Source: Saprospiraceae bacterium
Lineage (GTDB): Bacteria; Bacteroidota; Bacteroidia; Chitinophagales; Saprospiraceae
DNA length: 64,000 bases
Assembly: GCA_016714085.1 (NCBI GenBank)
Contig: JADJNW010000001.1
Location: forward strand, 248,001 to 312,000
Reading direction: 5' to 3'
Position numbers and translations under genes: made by a program. The first letter of the stretch is position 1, and each line of letters starts with the position of its first letter. The notes beneath the pieces are model-generated. The model was not told the origin of the DNA, did not search any database, and saw only the letters and a list, made by a program, of their open reading frames with translations. Of this stretch, positions 8,570 to 17,010 are shown in pieces.

Positions 8570-8632
8570 TCAATAGTGAAAACGACTGTGCTACCTTGAC
8601 CTTGACTCGGAAAATATAATGAATGACTAAAA

Positions 8633-8740
8633 ATGACAGACACTTCAACAGCTTTTGGCCAAAACACATTGGAATACGACCAATGGTTTGAAAAACATTT
8701 AGCCGTTTATAAATCGGAAATTTTGGTTATTCAGCCCTAT
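8633..8740 (+). pseudogene. N-terminal fragment of a SAM-dependent methyltransferase
   Basis: Some 36 residues, MTDTSTAFGQNTLEYDQWFE followed by KHLAVYKSEILVIQ, match the start of a class I methyltransferase subfamily (EYDxWFExH...YxSE). The reading then runs straight into membrane-transporter sequence in another frame. The SAM-binding domain is absent, so this is a truncated remnant joined to the next fragment by a deletion near 8740. Confidence 0.6.
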
Positions 8741-9337
8741 CCATTTTACCTGGGAATTTTCATTTCCATTGTTGGCTTCCATTTCTGCAATCCTAGGTTT
8801 AGGAACGGCAATGGTTTATCCGACTTTCTTATCAACCATTGCACAAGCGACAAACCCTAAACAACGAGATAAAGTGGCACTTTCCGACTTTGGAGAGATT
8901 TGGGTTACGCTTTTGGTGCTGTAATTTCAGGAGTTACAGCCGACATATTCGGAGTGGAGTATGCAGTTTTACTGATAGGCGGACTAACAATAATTTCTTC
9001 GCTCATAATCAAATTCCGTATGCCAGAACAAATTAAAATAATCAAAGACTGCATAGAAGTGGACGAAGTACAACAAGCTCTTCGAGCCAACAAAAAAATT
9101 CAAATCATTGACGTAAGCAGCAAAGAAGAATACGAACAAGGACACATACCTGATGCTTTAAATATTTCACTTCAAGACTTAAAGGACAGCATTTCGCAGC
9201 TTGATAAAGACATTCAATTTGTAACTGCGTGTGGAAAAGGTGGAGGACGGTCAGCAGACGGAGCAAAACTTTTAAAAGATTTTGGACTAAATGCAATTTG
9301 GCTTTGTGGTGGGGCAAATAAATGGTTGAACAGTTAA
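8741..9337 (+). pseudogene. C-terminal part of an MFS transporter fused to a rhodanese domain, frameshifted
   Basis: Read across at least two frame changes (near 8750 and 8885), the sequence gives LASISAILGLGTAMVYPTFL, then NPKQRDKVAL, then LWRDLGYAFGAVISGVTADI. These are the last transmembrane helices of a major-facilitator transporter. A cytoplasmic rhodanese domain follows to 9337 with DVSSKEEYEQGHIPDALNIS and an active-site loop VTACGKGGGRS. MFS-rhodanese fusions exist in Bacteroidota. The transporter's first ten or so helices are missing, so transport is unlikely; the rhodanese part is intact in sequence. Confidence 0.7.
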
Positions 9338-9551
9338 TCCCCTAAATTTTTGTCATACTTTTCCGCCTACATACTTTTAGCACACTACCGTCTTCGTTCT
9401 TGTGGACGGCAAGGAGCTAAGCCTAACCGAAACAAAAGACATGCCAAAAGTAAACGGTCTATAAAAACCTCTGAAAGCACGGTGGATACTGACACAAAGA
9501 CAGAACCACTGGCGGTAACTTTACTGACACCGCTCAGCTCATCAGACAATC
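9338..9551. other. gap with no recognisable gene
   Basis: 214 bases between the rhodanese end and the convergent quinone-reductase stop. No conserved protein, attC-like arm pair or clear terminator is visible. The short open frame at 9350 has no signal, domain or family resemblance. Confidence 0.6.
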
Positions 9552-10552
9552 TTACTTGATTTTGACAATCACTTTTCCTTTGGTACGACCACTTGCGACA
9601 TAAGACATTGCTTCGTTCATTTCTTCAAACAAAAATACTTTATTAACCACAGGACGAATAACATCAGTCTCTATCAGTTTTCCAATTTCTGACAACTGTT
9701 TTCCGTTGGCTTGCATAAGCAGAAATGAATAATCAACATTCAATTTCTTTGCCTGTTTTCTGACCTTGTTGCTCAAAAAGAAAATGGCAGTTTTCATAAA
9801 CCACGATAAACCTATTTCTTTTGCAAAATCCGTATCAGGCGGCCCTGAAATAGAAATAACCTTTCCGCCTGACTTTAAAATTCGCAACGACTTTTCAAGC
9901 GTTTTTTCGTCTTGACTGTTCAACACCAAATCGTAATCTTTCAAAATCGTTTCAAAATCTTGTGTTTTGTAATCTATTACAACATCAGCACCAAGACTTT
10001 TACCAACGCAAAATTATTGGCGCTCGTTGTCGTGGCGACAGTCGCACCCAAATGTTTTGCTAACTGAATAGCAATCGTTCCGACACCGCCCGAACCTGCT
10101 TGTATAAAGACTTTCTGACCTTTTTTGAGATTTGCCTTTTCAACAAACGCTTGCCAAACCGTTAAAGCAACCAATGGAAATGAAGCTGCTTCTTCCATAG
10201 AAATGTTTTTTGGTTTCAAAGCGACATTGTTTTCATTGACAGCAATGTATTCGGCAAAGGTCCCAATCCGAAAATCAGCAGGACGAGCAAACACTTCATC
10301 GCCAACTTGGAAACGACTGACTTTTGAGCCAACTTTCATTACTGTTCCTGCAACATCGTGTCCTAAAATCAACGGAAATTTGTAAGGCAATATCAGCTTA
10401 AACTCACCACTTTTCAATTTGGCATCTAACTGATTGATACTTGCCGAATGGACTTCAATCAACACATCATTTTCCTTAACGATAGGTTCGGGAACTTCAA
10501 CAAGTTGCAATTTATCTTCCTTACTGTAACGATTTATTGTATATGCTTTCAT
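9552..10552 (-). CDS. zinc-free alcohol dehydrogenase / NADPH:quinone reductase-like (one frameshift)
   Basis: A medium-chain dehydrogenase/reductase of about 333 residues. The N-terminus MKAYTINRYSKEDKLQLVEV is followed by the GHDVAGTVMKVG substrate domain and the Rossmann motif AGSGGVGTIAIQLAKHLGA that binds NADPH. The C-terminal half ends GRTKGKVIVKIK. A lost A in an A-run near 10000 (FALVKSLGADVVIDYK expected) breaks the frame. No Cys/His zinc ligands are seen, consistent with quinone-reductase types. It sits two bases downstream of the SDR gene on the same strand and is probably co-transcribed and controlled by the divergent HxlR regulator. Confidence 0.9.
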
Positions 10553-10553
10553 T

Positions 10554-11354
10554 TTATGCTTGATTTAATTGTTTAAGAATTGTTTTTTCCAAAATACTAT
10601 AAGCAAAGTGTTGGAGCGTAATTAACACAGACAAACCTTTTCCAACCAAATTTCTGAATTTCGGGCGATCTGCTTCAACTACTTTAAGCACTTGGGCTGA
10701 AACCAATGCAGGATCTCCACCTTGTTCTACAATAAATTCTGAGTATTTTTCACTTTTATGTCTTAATGCATTGTAATCTTCAATTCTATTTAAGGTTGTT
10801 GATGAGTTTTCCATAATATTAGTTTTGAAAGAACCAGGTTCAATCATGGCTACACGAATATTAAACTCAGTTAATTCATAGCGCAATGCTTTGAAATACC
10901 CTTCCAAAGCATGTTTGGAAGCAGCATAGTAAGAAGTATTTGGAAATGCAACAAGCCCTGTAATTGAACCTACAGTTATTATTTTACCAAATTTTTGTTT
11001 TCTAAAATAGGGCAACAAGGCGTTTGTGAGTTTGACTGTTCCCCAAAAATTGGTTTCAAATTGTTGCCTGCCTAACTCGATGGGTATTTCTTCTGCAATA
11101 CCTGTAACTAAGAAACCGGCATTGTTGATCAGAATATCCAATTGACTTACTTCTGCGAAAACTCTTTCAGGCAAAGTGTTGATCGACTCTTCCGAATCAA
11201 GGTCTAAGGCGATCATTTTGAACGGTAACTTAGCCGCATACTTTTCAGGGTTACGGCTTGTGCCAATTACATTGTACCCCTTGCTGTGTAGCTCATTGGC
11301 GATAAGTAAACCAAAGCCTGATGATGCTCCTGTTATCAAAATTGTTTTATTCAT
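10554..11354 (-). CDS. short-chain dehydrogenase/reductase
   Basis: 266 residues of classical SDR type. TGASSGFG near residue 8 binds the cofactor, NNAG follows, and the catalytic Ser and YAASK (Tyr/Lys) are near residues 141-158. IEPGSFKTN closes the active site. It is an NAD(P)-dependent oxidoreductase of unknown substrate. It is the first gene of a two-gene minus-strand operon with the quinone reductase, divergent from the HxlR regulator. Such SDR/HxlR pairs usually respond to reactive electrophiles or quinones (family knowledge). Confidence 0.93.
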   Translation of the reverse strand: MNKTILITGASSGFGLLIANELHSKGYNVIGTSRNPEKYAAKLPFKMIALDLDSEESINTLPERVFAEVSQLDILINNAGFLVTGIAEEIPIELGRQQFETNFWGTVKLTNALLPYFRKQKFGKIITVGSITGLVAFPNTSYYAASKHALEGYFKALRYELTEFNIRVAMIEPGSFKTNIMENSSTTLNRIEDYNALRHKSEKYSEFIVEQGGDPALVSAQVLKVVEADRPKFRNLVGKGLSVLITLQHFAYSILEKTILKQLNQA

Positions 11355-11388
11355 TTTTTAATTTTTTAAAATTTAGTTTATACATTTG

Positions 11389-11437
11389 CTTGCACATTGC
11401 AAGTGCAAAAATAAACATTCACTTGCAATATGCAAGT
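11389..11437. promoter_or_regulatory. twin palindromic operators for the HxlR regulator
   Basis: Two related palindromes stand in the divergent promoter region. CTTGCACATTGCAAG is at 11389-11403 and ACTTGCAATATGCAAGT at 11421-11437, with centres 33 bases apart, about three helical turns. Shared half-sites CTTGCA/TGCAAG suggest two dimers binding the same face. The second lies 19 bases before the regulator's start, so autoregulation together with control of the SDR operon is likely (inference). Confidence 0.75.
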
Positions 11438-11456
11438 TATTTTGAAAATAATTTTT

Positions 11457-11870
11457 ATGACAAAGAATAATAGAAGATCAGATTGCCCTGTAAGTTGCTC
11501 GCTTGATGTGTGGGGAGACAAGTGGTCGCTATTGATTATCAGAGATTTGATGAATGCAAAACAATGCACTTATGGCGACTTTCTGAAATCAGACGAAAAA
11601 ATAGCGACCAACATTTTGGCTTCACGACTGCAAACACTTGAAGAAAATGGAATAATTACCAAATCAGACCATCCAGACAGCAAAGCGAAAGTTTTATACA
11701 AACTCACTCAAAAAGGAATTGACTTACTGCCTGTGATGATTGAAATAAACTTGTGGGCTGAGAAGTATTTTACTCTACCAGCCGACAGAAAAGCAATGTT
11801 GAAAGAAGTGAAAAAGGACAAAGAAAAATTTATTAAAACAGCGACAAAGGAATTGAAGAAAGCGGTTTAA
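11457..11870 (+). CDS. HxlR-family winged-helix transcriptional regulator
   Basis: 137 residues from the ATG at 11457. An in-frame ATG at 11430 would overlap the operator. CPVSCSLDVWGDKWSLLIIR is the family signature, with an N-terminal Cys (CP) that in HypR-type members senses electrophiles or disulfide stress. A winged helix-turn-helix follows (ILASRLQTLEENGIITK...YKLTQKG). It is divergent from the SDR/quinone-reductase operon with twin palindromes between them. Its stop lies eleven bases before attC-like site 6, so it closes the 3.4-kb unit. Confidence 0.93.
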   Translation: MTKNNRRSDCPVSCSLDVWGDKWSLLIIRDLMNAKQCTYGDFLKSDEKIATNILASRLQTLEENGIITKSDHPDSKAKVLYKLTQKGIDLLPVMIEINLWAEKYFTLPADRKAMLKEVKKDKEKFIKTATKELKKAV

Positions 11871-11881
11871 CAAAAAAGCCG

Positions 11882-11995
11882 CCGCCAACACGGGTTTTGC
11901 GTCAGGCGAGGTGACGTGCAAACTTGGAGCTCTGTGCTTATTAACAGTTTTATGCTCCGAAACCCGCCCGAACGCAAAGCTGAAAAACGTTAGCG
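11882..11995. other. attC-like recombination site 6
   Basis: Left CCGCCAACACGGGTTTTGCG through GGCGAGG pairs with right CCCGCCCGAACGCAAAGCTG through AAAAACGTTAGCGG. End boxes CCGCCAAC and GTTAGCGG are complementary apart from one G-T. Length 114 bp; it forms the left border of the arr cassette. Confidence 0.78.
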
Positions 11996-12051
11996 GTCAT
12001 TCTAGGATGACCCAAATAAACATACGACCTACCAAAAAAGCATAATCGACC

Positions 12052-12489
12052 ATGGAAGAAAAAAGTGAAAATAAATCTATCCAAACGCCTTTTGCTCAGA
12101 CATACTTTCATGGGACAAAGGCAGACCTCAAACTTGGCGACTTTATAGAAGCTGGTTACAACTCCAACTTTGGGCAAAGAAAAAATGCAAAATATATTTT
12201 CTTGAGTGCAACATTAGATGCTGCTATTTGGGGTGCTGAACTTGCATTTGGTGAAGGCCGAGAAAGAATTTATTTAGTAGAACCAACAGGACAAATTGAA
12301 GATGACCCTGACTTGACAGATAAAAAATTTCCAGGTAATCCAACTAAATCTTATCGTTCGACCGAACCGTTTAAAGTTGTTGGAGAAGTTTCGATTTGGC
12401 AAGGACATCCTGCCGAACAAGTTAAAGCGATGAAAGAGCATCTTGAACGACTGAAAGAACAAGGTATAAATTCACTAAATGACGAATAA
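12052..12489 (+). CDS. arr: rifampin ADP-ribosyltransferase
   Basis: 145 residues, the usual Arr length. The enzyme transfers ADP-ribose from NAD+ to the C23 hydroxyl of rifamycins, inactivating them in the cytoplasm. Hallmarks: YFHGTKADLKLGD with His20, Tyr48 in KYIFLSA, WGAELAFG, then IYLVEPTG and EDDPDLTDKKFPGNPTKSYR, with the catalytic-region Asp near 84-85, and FKVVGEVSIWQGHP. The order matches integron-borne Arr-2. It lies alone between attC-like sites 6 and 7 in a 610-bp unit, the size of a standard gene cassette. No promoter of its own is evident. Confidence 0.95.
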   Translation: MEEKSENKSIQTPFAQTYFHGTKADLKLGDFIEAGYNSNFGQRKNAKYIFLSATLDAAIWGAELAFGEGRERIYLVEPTGQIEDDPDLTDKKFPGNPTKSYRSTEPFKVVGEVSIWQGHPAEQVKAMKEHLERLKEQGINSLNDE

Positions 12490-12507
12490 AACCGAAAAAA
12501 CAACAAA

Positions 12508-12605
12508 CCGCTAACACCGGCTTGGCAATCCCGCTATGCGGGACAAGTTATGGCGACTGACGTTTTTCAAATGCCCCACCATCGCCAATACGTAAACCGT
12601 TGCGT
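12508..12605. other. attC-like recombination site 7, with a palindromic insertion
   Basis: Left CCGCTAACACCGGCTTGGCA; right CCACCATCGCCAATACGTAA through ACCGTTGCGT. A short element ATCCCGCTATGCGGGACAAG (12527-12548 with its TT) interrupts the left arm. Removing it gives TTGGCAATGGCG, which pairs with CGCCAATACG/CCACCATCGCC of the right arm. This is the right border of the arr cassette. Confidence 0.72.
12527..12548. mobile_element. second REP-like palindromic mini-element, inside attC-like site 7
   Basis: ATCCCGCTATGCGGGACAAG plus TT. Its outer parts match, in inverted orientation, the element at 2183-2213 (complement: ATCCCGATGCCATCGGGACA then AGTT). The palindromic core differs in length and sequence but keeps CCCG...CGGG pairing. 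Confidence 0.55.
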
Positions 12606-12684
12606 GTCATGCTTATATGATCTATAAACTTGAAACTTTATAGCTTTTTATGAACATTTTTTATAGCAACTAACACCGAGGAAA

Positions 12685-13775
12685 ATGACAAAATATTATT
12701 CTCATCATCTAATTTACATTTTGCTTTTAGTGGGGTTATTTATAAATTCTTGCAATGGCCAAGTGAACACTAACTCGCCGAAGGAGACGACTAATGCAGC
12801 AAAACCGAGTCCAGAAGTAATAAAAAACTTTGAGGCAGTTGCTTTGGCTCCCGATTTTGACACTACCTTAGTCAGTCAATATATCCGAAGTATTTTTCAG
12901 GATTCGAAAGGGAATTTATGGTTTGGCACCTTAGGCGAAGGCGTAGTGAGGTATGATAAAAAACGTTGACCTACTATTCTAATCCTGATGGTTTTATCAA
13001 CAATACGGTTTATGCTATTAATGAAGATAAGAATGGTAATCTTTGGTTTGGGACAGACCAGGGTGTTTATAAATATGATGGGAAAACTTTTAGAAATTAT
13101 AATCAAAAAGATGGACTGAGCTATATAGATATAACTCGAAAAGGAATCCTTGTTGATAAATCGGGTACTATTTGGGTAGGCACACATGGTGGCGTTTTCC
13201 GATATGACCCATTTGCCGATAACATCGGTGGTCAAAGTTTTTCAATATTTAAACAGCTTCCTCCTATCAACGTTGCCGGCATAATGGAAGACCAAAGTGG
13301 AAATATTTGGTTTGCTTCTGTCTGATAAAGGTGTCTTTCGGTATGATGGAAAACGGTTGTAAATTTCAATGAAAAAGAAGGCTTGGGCGAGAACTATGCG
13401 GGAGGCATGGCACAGGATAAAGCAGGGAATATGTGGTTTACGATGAAAAACGGCATTTGCAAATATGACGGTAAAACTTTAACTGAATACACTCCCAAAG
13501 ACGGCTTAGGTGGAACTGAATTTTGGGGCATCTATATAGAACAGTCGGGTATCATTTGGGTTACTGCCAGAGGAAGTACCACGAGGTTCGATCCTTCCAT
13601 TCCCTTACCAAATCCAAAAGCATTTACGGTGTTTACAGTAGAAGACGGACTTAATTGCTGTGTTCAAAGTATGTATCAAGACAAGTCAGGAAATATGTGG
13701 TGGGGTACGGGGCAAGGACTTTATCGGTTTGATGGCAAACGCTTTTATCAAGTTAAACAAAATGGACCTTGGTAG
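12685..13775 (+). CDS. two-component-regulator-type propeller lipoprotein (three frameshifts)
   Basis: About 365 residues. The signal MTKYYSHHLIYILLLVGLFI ends at a lipobox Cys (NSCNGQ). A series of propeller blades follows, each with (D)xxGNLWFGT..GV.(R/K)YDGK, the Reg_prop repeat of ligand-sensing beta-propellers; at least seven blades are visible. Indels near 12965 (A-run), 13320 and 13365 break the frame. Unlike hybrid two-component sensors, no transmembrane segment, kinase or regulator domain follows. It is therefore a free envelope propeller, perhaps binding carbohydrate. It is the last gene of the cassette island, with its stop 28 bases before attC-like site 8. Confidence 0.85.
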
Positions 13776-13802
13776 TATAAACAAAAAGAGACGACAGAAT
13801 AG

Positions 13803-13868
13803 CACGAACGCATAGTATCGGTTTTATGCTAAAAATCCGCTACTACGCAAAGCCGTGAAACGTTGGAA
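13803..13868. other. attC-like recombination site 8 (short, last)
   Basis: CACGAACGCATAGTATCGGT then TTTATGCTA pairs with TACTACGCAAAGCCGTGAAA then CGTTGGAA. At 66 bp it is the shortest site, with the minimal loop of an attC, and it shares CACGAACGCATA with site 1. It marks the downstream end of the island. Confidence 0.65.
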
Positions 13869-14232
13869 GAAATTATACAAAAATAAACTGTTTTAGATAA
13901 TAAAATATTCCCCTCTGTATCTACCATCGCAGCGCAGCTACTTGTCAATACTGGTTATTTAAGTGATATTATTAAAAAATTGACGGATGAAACGGCTTCC
14001 TCAAATGGTAGTAATCTGTAAAAAATATAAAATTCTCTGTGTAAAGGACTACAGCTTGGCTTTCGGCGACTCATAACTTTGTTGCATCAAGGTCTATTCC
14101 TTTCATACCAATTTTTGCTGTAAAAATCTATAAGGTTTTTCAAGCTTTTGGAGTATTCAAAGCGGTGTCTTTGTCTAAATTGTATAAAAATTGCTCCTAA
14201 AGGAAAAACGCAGAACCTGTAATCAAGTCGCT
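13869..14232. other. gap between the cassette island and the TonB receptor
   Basis: 364 bases with no convincing gene. A short stretch near 13915-13990 reads like the tail of a small protein (LVNTGYLSDIIKKLTDE) but lacks context. The receptor promoter should lie in the last 150 bases. Confidence 0.5.
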
Positions 14233-16640
14233 ATGAAAAAATCTACTTATTCTTTTTCTTTCCTTATTTCCCGCCGCTGCATTCACACAATCCAACAAAA
14301 AAGCGATCATAAAAGGTATAATTGTTGACGCACAGACGGCAACACCCCTCTCCTACGCAACCGTTCAAATCTTCAAAAGCGCCGATAATGCTTTGACAAC
14401 AGGCGGTATCACCGACGATAACGGACAATTCGTCATCGAAACTTCTCCCGGCGACTTCTACGCGCTCGTTGACTTCATCGGATACGATCAATTGAAGTCC
14501 GAAAATTTCACACTTAGCGCTGACAAGCCTTATGATCTGGGCATTCTAAAATTGAATTCCGCTGCAACTTCCTTGAATGAAGTGCTTGTGCAAGCCGAGA
14601 AAAGCACTATGGAATTAAAATTAGATAAAAGAGTATTCAATGTTGGAAAAGACTTGGGCAACGCCGGAGGCTCCGCAACCGAAATCTTAAATAATATTCC
14701 TTCCGTCACGGTCGATGCCGAAGGTAATGTAAGACTCAGAGGCAACGGTAATGTACGAATCCTGATCGATGGCAAACCCTCTGGTCTCGTGAGTTTCAAA
14801 GGCGGCAGCGGTTTGCAGCAATTACAGGCAAGTCTGGTCGAAAAAGTAGAGGTCATCACCAATCCCTCCGCGCGCTACGAGGCAGAAGGCATGACCGGCA
14901 TTATCAATATCGTATTGAAAAAAGACAGAAAACAAGGCTTCAACGGTTCTTTCGAGGTGACAACGGGCGCGCCTACCAATCTGGGCGGCGCAGCCAACGT
15001 CAATCACCGACATAATAAAATTAATTTCTTTATCAATTATGGCATCGCTTATCGCATTTTGCCGAGTATTAATTCTTTGTACCAGGAAGTGTATGCCAAT
15101 GACAACATTCATTTCTACGCAAAGCTATGACGGGCCGACACAAAGGTTTCAGCACCAATATTCGCGGGGCTTGGATTATTTTTCGACGAAAAAGAACATC
15201 CTAACCGCCTCTTACCTCTACCGTCGCAGCAAAGGAAATCGTTTCACCGACCTCCGCTACGATGATTACGTCTTCAACAAGAGCAATCTCCTTAACTACA
15301 CCACCCGTACTCAGGATGAAGATGAAACCGAACCCAACTCGGAATACGCCGTGAGTTATAAAAAATTATTTACCAAAAAAGGTCAAGAACTCAACGCCGA
15401 CGTGCGTTTCCTCGATAACTGGGAACTATCGGATCAGCGCTATACCCAATTCACTTACTTCCCGAATGGAACGCTGGACGAAAGCAAAAACACGCTGCAA
15501 ACTTCTGTGAATGACGAAACCGAAAAACAGCTTTTGATGCAATTGGACTACGTCTATCCTTTTGGGAAAGAAGGCAAATTGGAAGCGGGTTTCCGCAGCA
15601 GTTTCCGCGATATGACCAACGATTATATTGTGCAGGAGCAAGATGACTCGGGCATTTTCGTGACTTTACCTGGGTTGGATAATGATTTTTTGTACGATGA
15701 AAACATCCACGCTGCTTATGGAATCGTCGGCAATAAAATAAAGCGATTTTCCTATCAATTTGGGGTACGCGCCGAGTGGACTGACGTGAAAACTACCCTT
15801 GTAGAAACCAGGGAAGAGAATCCGCGCAAGTATTCCAATCTATTTCCAAGCGTTCATTTTACGTATGATCTGCTCCATGAAAACGCCATTCAAATCAGCT
15901 ACAGCCGCCGCGTGCGCCGCCCTGTGTATAATGAATTAAGCCCCTACGTCACTTTTTCTGATAATCGAAATTTCTTTAGCGGCAATCCTGACTTAGACCC
16001 TGAGTTCAGCAATGTGTTTGAATTGGGTCATATCAAATATTTTGAAAAAGGCTCAATTTCATCTACGATTTACTATCGGCATACCGACGAAAAAATCCTG
16101 CAAATCCGCACCGTCAACAACGAAGGTTTCTCCACTTCCCGCCCCGAAAACCTCGCTTCCGAAAACGCTTACGGCGCTGAATTCACTGGCGCTTATGCTT
16201 TGTACAAATGGTGGAAACTGGATTTGAACTTCAACTTCTTTCGCGCCATCACCGACGGCAAAAACCTGGACGATTCCTTTGAAAGCGATGCTTATAGCTG
16301 GTTCATTCGACAGACTTCCCGCTTCACCATTGCCAAAAGCCTTGATTTTCAATTGCGTGGCAACTACGAAGCGCCACAGCTCATGCCGCAAGGCGAGCGC
16401 AAAGCCCTCTATTTTATTGATGTTGCTTTGAAAAAGGACATTCTGAAAGAAAACGGAACGCTCACGCTCAATGTATCCGACCTGTTCAACACGCGCAAAA
16501 CGCGCACGATTACAGAAGGTGACAATTTCTACTCCCGCGCAAACGGGCAATGGCGCAGAAGACAAATCAACCTGACCCTAAGCTATCGCCTCAATCAAGG
16601 AAATCAAGCAACGAAACCGAGTAATGGAGAGGGTTTTTAA
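14233..16640 (+). CDS. TonB-dependent outer-membrane receptor (two frameshifts)
   Basis: About 800 residues. The signal region from 14233 ends FPAAAFTQSNKKAIIKG after a frame repair near 14265. A carboxypeptidase-regulatory-like domain follows (GIIVDAQTATPLSYATVQIF), then a plug (NIPSVTVDAEGNVRLRGNGN, ILIDGKPSG, VEKVEVITNPSARYEAEGMT), then an outer-membrane beta-barrel of the OMP_b-brl_3 type ending GNQATKPSNGEGF. A second indel near 15110 splits the barrel. Such receptors import large ligands with TonB-ExbBD energy. The ligand is unknown, and no SusD partner or sigma regulator is adjacent. Confidence 0.9.
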
Positions 16641-17010
16641 CACCCAGACAAATAGGATTTCAGGTTTTGAGCAAATGTTTATTGATTGAATTGCCTGGTG
16701 CCAAAAATATAAAAAGATACTTGTCCAATTTATGATAAGGCCGCTTAAAAAAGTAGGATGTTCATCATAAAACTACTTTTGCTGATAAATAAAATAGGCT
16801 TGTCGAGTATTGAATCCTTGATGGCATCAAAAGAGAGAAAATAAACGATACATGATATGTTATTAGCGACAATGGTACTTTATTTACCAATATTACATTT
16901 TTAATTAACAAAACAGGTGTTTTTATTAATTAAATTAATCTTTGAACGATAATATGATATTGCATTAAAAAAAAGCCCCATTCTGTAATAAAATGCCCAG
17001 TGCCGTAGTT
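16641..17010. other. gap, AT-rich, no gene seen
   Basis: 370 bases between the receptor and the convergent carboxylase gene. It is AT-rich with no coding signal. An A-run followed by GCCCCATT near 16970 lies at the carboxylase 3' end, but no clear hairpin was found. Confidence 0.5.

Noticed and set aside
9350..9559. A 69-residue coding region
   Set aside because: Composition and lack of conserved motifs do not support it, and it runs into the 3' end of the convergent reductase gene.
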